Positions 1-5,428 of a stretch of 5,653 bases of DNA are shown here, one piece after another. The position numbers were made by a program, and so were the translations under genes. The notes under the pieces were generated by a model, which was not told where the DNA came from, did not search any database, and saw only the letters and a list, made by a program, of their open reading frames with translations. Origin of the DNA: Eubacteriales bacterium (lineage in GTDB: Bacteria > Bacillota_A > Clostridia > Christensenellales > Aristaeellaceae); assembly GCA_028692205.1 (NCBI GenBank), contig JAQUXV010000196.1, forward strand, positions 1 to 5,653, given 5' to 3'. Within the stretch, counting starts at the first letter, position 1; every line of letters starts with the position of its first letter.

Positions 1-788
1 GAAGTGCCCTGAATAAAATTGTCCATCGACATCGTCAAAGGATGCACCGCGCGGCTCACCGCCATTTCCACCGCGCCCGCAATCTGGCTGCTGATTTGGT
101 CGGATGCGCGCTGGAGATGGGTTTCGTCGTCCTGCTTCTGGCAGATCATCTGCACTTCGGCGTCCAGCGGCCTCGGCATGGCAAGCTCGTAAAACGCCTC
201 GTCAAAAGAATCCAGCGCCTTGAACGCGTGCCCCACGGCGATGCGGTTGACCATGTTGAAAACCAGCGAGCAGGTAATACCGGCTACAGACGTCGCAAAC
301 GCGAATTTCATTCCGCCCAGCAGCGTCGGGATGCTACCGATGGTTTTAGCGGCGTCCGTCAGATCCAGATTCGTAAGGCCTGCCATCAATCCGAGAAAGG
401 TGCCCAAAATACCCAGCGAGGTCAAAAGCCCCGGTATCAGCTCCGCAAGCTGCGCGTGGCCGGGTTTATAGATTACGGTATCTTCATTGATATATTCTTC
501 TGTATTGCAGGGCATGCCGCGAAGATCCAGCTGCCCGGCGTTGAGCAGAAATTTTTGCCACTCGGGCCGCAGCGACTGCCCCAAAAAACGGGCTTCCCGC
601 CAGACAGGCCGCTCGGTGCCGGACGCGTTGCGCTCCAGCTTCATAATAGCGCGGTTCAGCAAAGCGCTGTTGCGCAGCACCGGATAAATACACTTTGCCA
701 CGCCCACCAGCGCCACCAGCGCGATCGCGCCGTAAACCAACGTGGCGGAAACGCCGGAAGCCAGTTGAGCGATTATATCGTTTACCAT
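1..788 (-). CDS. MotA/TolQ/ExbB-family proton-channel protein, ZorA-like, partial (C-terminus beyond left edge)
   Basis: The frame is open from an ATG at 788 to the window edge, giving 262 residues and no stop. A first membrane helix lies at about residues 16-37. A soluble segment of about 75 residues follows (55-112), then a hydrophobic pair at about 115-138 and 158-180. The core motif LGILGTFLGL (125-134) and the later GMKFAFATSVAGI stretch (159-171) are the inner-helix signatures of the MotA/TolQ/ExbB ion-channel family. Thr130 and Thr166/Ser167 sit where these channels carry polar pore residues. After the last helix the protein turns polar and helical (190-262), as if starting a long cytoplasmic tail. 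Three helices plus such a tail resemble ZorA of the Zorya anti-phage system more than short ExbB/TolQ. ZorA itself is an inference, because the tail and any ZorB partner lie outside. The start is chosen for a GGGTGG ribosome site and a well-placed promoter upstream. Confidence 0.8.
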   Translation of the reverse strand, partial: MVNDIIAQLASGVSATLVYGAIALVALVGVAKCIYPVLRNSALLNRAIMKLERNASGTERPVWREARFLGQSLRPEWQKFLLNAGQLDLRGMPCNTEEYINEDTVIYKPGHAQLAELIPGLLTSLGILGTFLGLMAGLTNLDLTDAAKTIGSIPTLLGGMKFAFATSVAGITCSLVFNMVNRIAVGHAFKALDSFDEAFYELAMPRPLDAEVQMICQKQDDETHLQRASDQISSQIAGAVEMAVSRAVHPLTMSMDNFIQGT

Positions 789-831
789 GCCGTACACCAC
801 CCGTCAGCGTCGTTGTTGCTATACGCAAATT

Positions 832-860
832 ATCTTAACACTTTTTTCATATCTTGTAAA
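832..860 (-). promoter_or_regulatory. Sigma-A-like promoter for the ZorA-like gene
   Basis: Read on the minus strand, a TTTACA -35 box (860-855) is followed after exactly 17 bases by a TAAGAT -10 box (837-832). Transcription would begin near 825 and leave a leader of about 37 bases before the ATG at 788. The surroundings are clearly AT-rich compared with the flanking genes. Confidence 0.6.
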
Positions 861-942
861 CTTATCCCCTTGACTTCACGGTAATTTTGCAATCGCGTCA
901 TCCACTAAATGTTTCCATATCTGTTAACATTCTGTCAATTGC

Positions 943-971
943 TTGCCAAATCAGACAACATTTATTATAAT
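943..971 (+). promoter_or_regulatory. Sigma-A-like promoter for the MarR-family gene
   Basis: A TTGCCA -35 box (943-948) and a perfect TATAAT -10 box (966-971) are separated by 17 bases. Transcription would start near 978 and give a leader of about 57 bases. This is one of the two best promoter matches in the window, and it diverges from the promoter at 832-860. Confidence 0.75.
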
Positions 972-975
972 ATAG

Positions 976-995
976 TATGCACTTATTTATGCATA
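976..995 (+). promoter_or_regulatory. Candidate MarR operator: inverted repeat at the transcription start
   Basis: TATGCA (976-981) and its inverted copy TGCATA (990-995) are separated by 8 bases. The right arm is part of the self-complementary octamer TATGCATA (988-995). The element starts four bases after the -10 box and covers the predicted +1, where a bound dimer would block transcription. MarR proteins commonly repress their own genes through AT-rich palindromes of 16-20 bases. The assignment to this regulator is inferred from position only. Confidence 0.45.
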
Positions 996-1034
996 TATTA
1001 TCATTCCAAACTATGATGCACTGGAGGTGTTGAC

Positions 1035-1511
1035 ATGCCACGGAAACACGCCTCGACCGAAGAACTGATCGACAGCCTTGCTTCTAACCTGTTCTTAACA
1101 TTGCCCATTTTCCGGAAACGACTGCTGCATATGGATGTGATTCAGCGGGAGTTCAATATTCCGCTTTCTCACGTGCAGGTTATGGCAATGCTCAATGACA
1201 ACGGGTCAATGAACGTAAGCGAAATCTCCCGTCGGCTGGGTATTGCCAAGCCCAACATTACGCCCCTGATCGACCGCCTGATTGAAGAAAAGTATGTGGA
1301 ACGTCACCGGGACGAAAAAGACCGCCGGATGGTAAACATCAGCATTTGCCCTGAAGGAGAGAACATTCTGGAGGATATCCGCATCAAAATGCGGACGCTG
1401 GTGGGCAAGTGGGCGACCGGTTTAACCGCGACCGATCTGCGCGATCTCAACGAGAGTCTGGAAACCATTCACCGTGTGCTGGGAAACACATTGCAAAGCA
1501 TGCTGGAGTAA
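1035..1511 (+). CDS. MarR-family winged-helix transcriptional regulator
   Basis: The protein has 158 residues, the usual length for MarR regulators, which bind DNA as dimers and often respond to small phenolic ligands, oxidants or metals. An N-terminal dimerisation helix (about 8-38) is followed by the winged helix-turn-helix (about 44-110). The recognition region ISRRLGIAKPNITPLIDRL (64-82) leads into the wing, which carries the family signature DEKDRR (93-98). A helical C-terminus (about 112-158) completes the dimer interface. The ATG at 1035 has a strong TGGAGGTG site ending seven bases upstream. Cys105 is the only cysteine, so a two-cysteine redox switch within one subunit is not possible. 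The gene is divergent from the ZorA-like gene and is followed after 27 bases by the convergent Gx gene, so it is probably monocistronic and autoregulated. Target and ligand cannot be read from the sequence. Confidence 0.93.
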   Translation: MPRKHASTEELIDSLASNLFLTLPIFRKRLLHMDVIQREFNIPLSHVQVMAMLNDNGSMNVSEISRRLGIAKPNITPLIDRLIEEKYVERHRDEKDRRMVNISICPEGENILEDIRIKMRTLVGKWATGLTATDLRDLNESLETIHRVLGNTLQSMLE

Positions 1512-1538
1512 CATAAGCGTGTGGCTTCCCCCAACAAG

Positions 1539-2102
1539 TTAACCTGGTTCGTCCCGTTCGCCTTCGCGGCTGTCCGCGGAGGCGTTTCGTTTTTCCTGCG
1601 GTTCCGCCATCTTTCTGGGCGGCGGCAGTTTATGCATCAGCGCGTTGGCAACCATACCGGTGATAAACCCCATGCCCGCGCCGACGGGCATTAACAGCGC
1701 CAGATAGTATATCAGCGAAGGCGTTTGTAAAATCAGCGTCGCCACGACCACCTGCCCGATGTTGTGCGTAACGCCGCCCGCAATCCCCGCGCCGATCGCG
1801 CTTACGCCCCGCCTGCCGAACAGCAGGCTCATCACGGTCAGGCTGAGCGTGCCGCCCGCAAGGCTGTAAACGATCATCATGGGGTTGCCCAGAATCAGCC
1901 CCAGCAGCACGGTTTTAACCACCATCATTTCAAAGCTGATGCCGACGCCCAGCCAATACAGGGAAATCAGCAGCACGCAATTGGACAGCCCCAGCTTAAT
2001 CCCAGGCACCGACGAAACCGGGATCAGGCTTTCCAGATACCCAAGCGTCAGCATCACCGCGATCAGGATGGCTGAGAGCGTAAATTTCTGCGTATCTTTC
2101 AT
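1539..2102 (-). CDS. Gx transporter family membrane protein (heptaprenyl diphosphate synthase component I family)
   Basis: The protein has 187 residues and is strongly hydrophobic, with about five or six membrane segments between residues 8 and 158. Family hallmarks are PGIKLGLSN (33-41), an LGNP turn (71-74) and GGVTHNIGQ (109-117). The tail from about 160 is charged and proline-rich, and probably cytoplasmic. The family is historically labelled a heptaprenyl diphosphate synthase component, but a multi-pass membrane protein is hard to reconcile with a soluble prenyltransferase subunit. Its fold suggests a transporter or an ECF S-component-like role, and the substrate is unknown. I chose the ATG at 2102 because it overlaps the upstream stop as ATGA and has GGAGG eight bases before it. 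An in-frame extension to 2168 would run inside the preceding gene. It forms a translationally coupled operon with the NusG-domain-II gene. Confidence 0.88.
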   Translation of the reverse strand: MKDTQKFTLSAILIAVMLTLGYLESLIPVSSVPGIKLGLSNCVLLISLYWLGVGISFEMMVVKTVLLGLILGNPMMIVYSLAGGTLSLTVMSLLFGRRGVSAIGAGIAGGVTHNIGQVVVATLILQTPSLIYYLALLMPVGAGMGFITGMVANALMHKLPPPRKMAEPQEKRNASADSREGERDEPG

Positions 2103-2485
2103 TGGCTTTCCTCCACGGGGTCGCCGTCCGCGGTTACCAGTTCCAGCACTACCCGGTGGGGCAGGCAAACGATCTCGTTTGCCATCACGCGGCTGCCCAC
2201 GTTATCCACCGTCACGTCGCCTTCCAGCACGCAGGTCTGGTTGATACAGTTGGACTCCTTCATGCGAAAGCCGCCCGGAAACACTTCCACCACGTTGCGG
2301 GAACCATCTTCCTGCTCCAGCACGATTTCGCGTTCCTCGGTCAGCGGCACCAGCTCATAGGTCTGCCCGGGCACGGTAATGCGCAGGTAAGCCGTGCCGG
2401 TTACGTTCGTCTGCGGACGCAGCAGATACAGCGTCAGGCTCGCGGCTACAACGATAGCGATGATCAGCCAATCCCTGCGTTTCAT
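2099..2485 (-). CDS. NusG domain II-containing membrane-anchored protein
   Basis: The protein has 128 residues. A single N-terminal membrane anchor (about 6-22) follows the basic start MKRRD, so the rest is probably outside the membrane. The soluble part is a small beta-rich NusG-II domain (about 30-120). Its signature is ESNCINQTC (77-85), with a later VCLPH (106-110), giving three cysteines at 80, 85 and 107. The cysteines are typical of the family, and a redox or cofactor role is plausible but unproven. Despite the name it is not a transcription elongation factor, as the NusG N-terminal domain is absent. The ATG at 2485 is preceded by AAAGGGG and is preferred over an in-frame start at 2509 that has no clear ribosome site. 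The gene is first in an operon with the Gx gene and diverges from apbE. In clostridia these three are frequent neighbours. Confidence 0.88.
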   Translation of the reverse strand: MKRRDWLIIAIVVAASLTLYLLRPQTNVTGTAYLRITVPGQTYELVPLTEEREIVLEQEDGSRNVVEVFPGGFRMKESNCINQTCVLEGDVTVDNVGSRVMANEIVCLPHRVVLELVTADGDPVEESQ

Positions 2486-2526
2486 AGCGAACCCCTTTCC
2501 ACGGGCCAAAACTTTTCTGTCTATTG

Positions 2527-2555
2527 ATTATACCATTGCGACGGAAGGGTTTCAA
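2527..2555 (-). promoter_or_regulatory. Extended -10 promoter for the NusG-II/Gx operon
   Basis: On the minus strand, TTGAAA (2555-2550) is separated by 17 bases from a perfect TATAAT (2532-2527). The -10 is preceded by TGG, making an extended -10 element. Transcription would begin near 2520, about 35 bases before the ATG at 2485. This is a very strong consensus match. Confidence 0.75.
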
Positions 2556-2568
2556 TGCGGCGCGTCCG

Positions 2569-2597
2569 TTTCAAACCGGCGCGCGGTGTGGTACAAT
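2569..2597 (+). promoter_or_regulatory. Extended -10 promoter for apbE
   Basis: TGG followed by TACAAT (2592-2597) forms an extended -10 element. A weak -35 candidate, TTTCAA (2569-2574), lies 17 bases upstream. Transcription would start near 2604 and give a leader of about 90 bases before the GTG at 2695. The element overlaps an in-frame ATG at 2596, which argues against that codon as the translation start. Confidence 0.55.
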
Positions 2598-2694
2598 GAA
2601 TATTGGAGTTCCGTACCCATTCTGCCGCCGGGCTTTTTTCGGCTGCGTCCCGAAAAATGCGCGTTCATACCGCGCGGGAAGCGAGGAATTTCGC

Positions 2695-3768
2695 GTGCGA
2701 AAACAATGGTTTATTACGCTGGCCGTACTCATCGTGCTGGTGGTGGGTGTGGCGCTGCTGCCGCAAAGAAGCGGCACAAGCGATCTGGTGCGCTATCAGA
2801 CCAGCTTTTTTGATGTGTTCGACACCTATTCCGAAGTCACCGTTTACGCAGTCACGGAAGCCCTCGCGCAGGCCGAAGCGGACAAGGCGCACGCCGCGCT
2901 GGTGGAATACCATCAGCTCTACGATATTTACAACGATTATGAAGGTTTGGCAAATCTGAAAACCGTCAACGATCAGGCGGGTGCCGCACCGGTCGCCGTG
3001 GACGAGCGCATTATCGGCCTGTTGACCTATGCAAAGGAAATGGAGCAAAAAACCAATGGCCGGATGAATATTGCCATGGGCAGCGTACTGAGCATCTGGC
3101 ACGATTATCGCACAGCGGGGCTTGCCGACCCGGAGAGCGCGGCGCTGCCCAGCCTTGCCGAATTGCAGGCCGCCGCGGAACATACGAACATCGAGGATCT
3201 GATCATCAATGCCGAAGCGGGTACCGTATTCCTTGCCGATCCGGCCCTGCAGCTGGATGTGGGCGCAATCGCCAAAGGCTACGCCACCGAGCAGGTTGCG
3301 CAAATGCTGCTTGCGGACGGGGTGCAAAACGCGCTGCTCAGCATCGGCGGCAACGTGCGCGCCATCGGCACAAAGAGCGACGGCAGCCTGTGGCGCGTAA
3401 ACATCCAAAACCCCGATCTGACAGCGGAAAACCAGAGCCTGTTTACACTGAGCCTGACCAACCTGTCGCTGGTCACCAGCGGCAGTTACCAGCGTTATTA
3501 CACGGTGGACGGCAAACAGTACCACCATATTATCGATCCGGATACGCTGTTCCCCGCCGAATATCTGTGGTCCGTCTCCGTCATTACGGAAGATTCCGCT
3601 CTGGCGGACGCCCTATCCACAGCACTGTTTACGCTTCCGGTGGAACAGGGGCAGGCGCTGCTTGCAAACTTTGACAGCGTCGAAGCCCTGTGGGTAACCC
3701 CGGACGGCACCGAAACCGAAACCGACGGTTTTGCCGCGCTGACAGCCAGTTCAACCGCCGGCGAATAA
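2695..3768 (+). CDS. apbE: FAD:protein FMN transferase (ApbE family)
   Basis: The protein has 357 residues, normal for ApbE. The enzyme cleaves FAD and attaches FMN to a Ser/Thr of exported or membrane redox proteins, using Mg2+. Residues 4-22 form an uncleaved-looking signal anchor with no lipobox cysteine, so the catalytic domain is probably outside the membrane. Family motifs are YHQLYDIYN, the FAD-binding LDVGAIAKGYA (187-197), LLSIGGNVRAIG, LVTSGSYQRYY, HIIDPDT (278-284) and ADALSTALF (304-312). The last contains the conserved Thr309 of the metal/active-site end. All key blocks are present, so activity is expected. The start is a GTG with GAGGA seven bases upstream. Earlier in-frame starts (TTG 2524, ATG 2596) lie upstream of or inside the promoter and encode non-family sequence. 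It diverges from the NusG-II/Gx operon and precedes the encapsulin pair by 74 bases. No protein in the window shows an FMN-acceptor motif. Confidence 0.92.
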   Translation: MRKQWFITLAVLIVLVVGVALLPQRSGTSDLVRYQTSFFDVFDTYSEVTVYAVTEALAQAEADKAHAALVEYHQLYDIYNDYEGLANLKTVNDQAGAAPVAVDERIIGLLTYAKEMEQKTNGRMNIAMGSVLSIWHDYRTAGLADPESAALPSLAELQAAAEHTNIEDLIINAEAGTVFLADPALQLDVGAIAKGYATEQVAQMLLADGVQNALLSIGGNVRAIGTKSDGSLWRVNIQNPDLTAENQSLFTLSLTNLSLVTSGSYQRYYTVDGKQYHHIIDPDTLFPAEYLWSVSVITEDSALADALSTALFTLPVEQGQALLANFDSVEALWVTPDGTETETDGFAALTASSTAGE

Positions 3769-3772
3769 ACCG

Positions 3773-3800
3773 TTTCACCTGTTGGATAAGCGTGTATACC
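3773..3800 (+). promoter_or_regulatory. Weak promoter candidate for the ferritin-like/encapsulin operon
   Basis: The 74 bases between apbE and the ferritin-like gene hold TTTCAC (3773-3778) and, 16 bases later, TATACC (3795-3800). Both match the consensus only partly. I see no terminator after apbE, so readthrough from apbE may also drive the operon. Confidence 0.25.
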
Positions 3801-3842
3801 ATACCCGAACAAAGCAGGAATTGCTTGAAAGGAGCGTCAAAA

Positions 3843-4211
3843 ATGCCAAGCTTTGCAAACCCTTTTCAGGGAAACGTAAACCGCAAGATGACGAAGGAAG
3901 AACTGATTCAGGCCGTACGGCTGGATATCGCGGGCGAGCTGGAAGCCATCTATCTCTATGATGCGCATGTACTGGCCACGGATATCGAGCTGGCGAAAAA
4001 GGTAATCGGCGATATTCGCGACGAGGAGAAAGCGCACGTAGGCGAACTGATGACGCTTCTGTACGCGCTGGACCCGCAGGAGGCAGAGCATTTCGCTTCC
4101 GGCCGCGCAGAGGTACAGGAGATGATGGCCGAGCTGGGCCTGCCCGTCGCCACCGCGAAGGATGAAAACAAGCCTACCGTCGGCAGCCTGCTGGACCATT
4201 CCGAATCATAA
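3843..4211 (+). CDS. Encapsulated ferritin-like protein (encapsulin cargo)
   Basis: The protein has 122 residues. It is a two-helix half-ferritin that should assemble so that paired subunits build a di-iron ferroxidase site, oxidising Fe(II) inside the encapsulin shell. Helix 1 carries GELEAIYLYDAH (31-42) and helix 2 carries RDEEKAHVGEL (59-69). Glu32, Glu62 and His65 fall at the numbers I recall for the iron ligands of Rhodospirillum rubrum EncFtn, with Tyr39 also kept, so the site looks intact. The C-terminus ends with a flexible linker and the targeting peptide TVGSLL (112-117). The ATG at 3843 has AAAGGAG eight bases upstream. An in-frame extension to 3690 would run back through the apbE end and is rejected. 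Relatives are often auto-labelled demethoxyubiquinone hydroxylase family, which misleads here. It is followed after 64 bases by the shell gene, an order typical of cargo-shell operons. Confidence 0.93.
   Translation: MPSFANPFQGNVNRKMTKEELIQAVRLDIAGELEAIYLYDAHVLATDIELAKKVIGDIRDEEKAHVGELMTLLYALDPQEAEHFASGRAEVQEMMAELGLPVATAKDENKPTVGSLLDHSES
4170..4208 (+). other. C-terminal encapsulation targeting peptide
   Basis: The last 13 residues of the ferritin-like protein, KPTVGSLLDHSES, contain TVGSLL, which matches the T-V-G-S-L type loading peptide used by family 1 encapsulin cargos. It follows a low-complexity linker rich in Ala, Lys, Glu and Asn (about 103-110). Such peptides dock on the inner wall of the shell protein. 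Confidence 0.85.
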
Positions 4212-4275
4212 ATCAGTAAACATAGGTTTGATAAAAAACCGAGACACCGCGTACGCCAATAAGGAGGCAGCGCAA

Positions 4276-5097
4276 ATGGATACATTGTTCAGAGATATTT
4301 CCCCTGTTTCCCCCGAGCTATGGCAAAAAATCGACGAAGCCACAATCGGGGTGGCCCGCAGCGTACTGACGGGCCGTAAGGTATTGCCCATGGTCGGCCC
4401 GCTGGGCGCGGGTGTGGACTCGATCGCTATCGACGATGCCGAAACCAGAGCGGAAGTCGATACCGACGGCATCATCACCACCAAGGGCCGGAAACTGGTT
4501 CAGCTTCCCACCCTCTATCAGGATTTTACGCTTTATGCGCGGGATCTGGCCCAGAGTGAAAAAGCCGGCTTCCCGGTGGACCTCTCCGCCGTGATGAGCG
4601 CGGCACAGGCTGTTGCGTTAAAGGAAGACCGCTTGATTTTCTTCGGCAATGAAACGCTCGGCTATGAGGGGCTTCTGACCGCGGACGGCGTGAAGAAAAT
4701 TGCGAAATCCGATTGGGCGGAAGGTGAAAACGCCTTTACGGATGTAGCCTCCGCCATTGAGGCGCTGGTTTCGGAAGGCGTGTACGGCGCGTATACGCTT
4801 GTGGTAAGCCCGAAACTGTACCTGCAGATGCAGCGCATGCAGCAGGCGCTGGGCATGATGGAGATCGACCGTGTGCGCAAGCTTGTGGACGGTCGGCTGC
4901 TGAAATCCCCGGTGCTGGGCAAGCACCAGGCGGTACTGCTGTGCGCGCAGCCGGAGAATATGGATCTGGTTGTCGGGCAGGATTTGGCCGCGGCCTATCT
5001 GGAGCAGCGGGACCTGAACCACCTCTTCCGCCTCACGGAGACCGTTCTCCCCCGCATCAAGAAGAAAAAGGCGATTGTCGTCTTTGAAAAAGCCTGA
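4276..5097 (+). CDS. Family 1 encapsulin nanocompartment shell protein
   Basis: The protein has 273 residues, close to the 264-residue Thermotoga maritima encapsulin, so a T=1 shell of 60 subunits is the likely product. It has the HK97-type fold. Shared landmarks are the N-terminal helix FRDISPVSPELWQKIDEA (5-22), TGRKVLPMVGPLG, DFTLYARDL in the E-loop region, KEDRLIFFGNE, VYGAYTLVVSP, KLVDGRLLKSPVL, and LVVGQDLAAAYLE near the end. The N-terminal helix forms the pocket for the cargo peptide. The ATG at 4276 has a perfect AAGGAGG eight bases upstream. An in-frame extension to 4162 would overlap the cargo gene and add no family sequence. By memory alignment, the flavin-stacking Trp87 of the Thermotoga protein is an Arg here, and the five-fold pore loop is a hydrophobic ALGMME. 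It is the last gene before a strong hairpin. Confidence 0.96.
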   Translation: MDTLFRDISPVSPELWQKIDEATIGVARSVLTGRKVLPMVGPLGAGVDSIAIDDAETRAEVDTDGIITTKGRKLVQLPTLYQDFTLYARDLAQSEKAGFPVDLSAVMSAAQAVALKEDRLIFFGNETLGYEGLLTADGVKKIAKSDWAEGENAFTDVASAIEALVSEGVYGAYTLVVSPKLYLQMQRMQQALGMMEIDRVRKLVDGRLLKSPVLGKHQAVLLCAQPENMDLVVGQDLAAAYLEQRDLNHLFRLTETVLPRIKKKKAIVVFEKA

Positions 5098-5116
5098 TCT
5101 GGCTAACCTCTGTATA

Positions 5117-5154
5117 AAAGCGACGCCCCGTTTGTAGAAACGGGGCGTCGCTTT
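5117..5154. terminator. Bidirectional intrinsic terminator after encapsulin
   Basis: A perfect 17-base-pair stem (5117-5133 with 5138-5154) closes a GTAG loop, with a core of GCGACGCCCCG. Adenines before the stem and thymines after it make a short U-tract in both directions: TTT then ATGT on the plus strand, TTTTATA on the minus strand. It starts 20 bases after the encapsulin stop and separates it from the minus-strand regulator on the right. Confidence 0.85.
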
Positions 5155-5428
5155 ATGTAATGTTGTTTGAACTCCCTTGAGTTGCAGGTTCGCCGCCGCG
5201 TCATCCACCGACGTCCCACAATAATGGAAGGTGCTCTTCGGCGGAGGATCGCAGAGTTTGCCGGTGTATACGGGTACGCTTAAAAGCCATAGGGTGCAGC
5301 GTCCAGCCGCATTCTCCCAACCCGTTCGAACATCCCCTGTACGGATGGGTTTGCCCTCAGCAAACCGTAAAGCCGCTTTCAAACCGGGATCGTGCCCGCG
5401 CAGCGCCGCAAAAGCCAATGCCGGTCCG
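5155..5428. other. Stretch of about 270 bases without a supportable gene
   Basis: The minus strand stays open here in one frame, and that frame continues through the terminator and deep into the antisense of encapsulin. I recognise no family in its translation, so coding is doubtful. A small inverted repeat, AACTC (5170-5174) with GAGTT (5179-5183), is the only other structure seen. Possibilities are a decayed gene or a long 3' region of the minus-strand regulator. Confidence 0.4.

Noticed and set aside
42..884. Plus-strand open frame of 280 codons
   Set aside because: It is antisense to the MotA/TolQ/ExbB-like gene. Its translation is rich in His, Arg and Gln with no family features, and it runs through the promoter at 832-860.
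1512..1538. Terminator between the convergent MarR and Gx genes
   Set aside because: The 27-base gap has no stem longer than three pairs and no T-tract.
2524..2694. N-terminal extension of ApbE from TTG 2524 or ATG 2596
   Set aside because: The promoter -10 box at 2592-2597 lies downstream of the TTG and overlaps the ATG. The extra residues do not look like a signal sequence, while GTG 2695 has a ribosome site and begins the membrane anchor.
2665..3528. Minus-strand open frame of 287 codons
   Set aside because: It lies wholly antisense to apbE, which has clear family motifs. The opposite translation is an artefact of GC-rich codon use.
4225..4240. Hairpin GGTTT/AAACC between cargo and shell genes as a terminator or stoichiometry control
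   Set aside because: The stem has only five pairs, with an A-rich loop and no U-tract, so it is too weak to support.
4162..4275. N-terminal extension of encapsulin into the cargo gene
   Set aside because: The ATG at 4276 has a perfect AAGGAGG site, and family homology begins right there.
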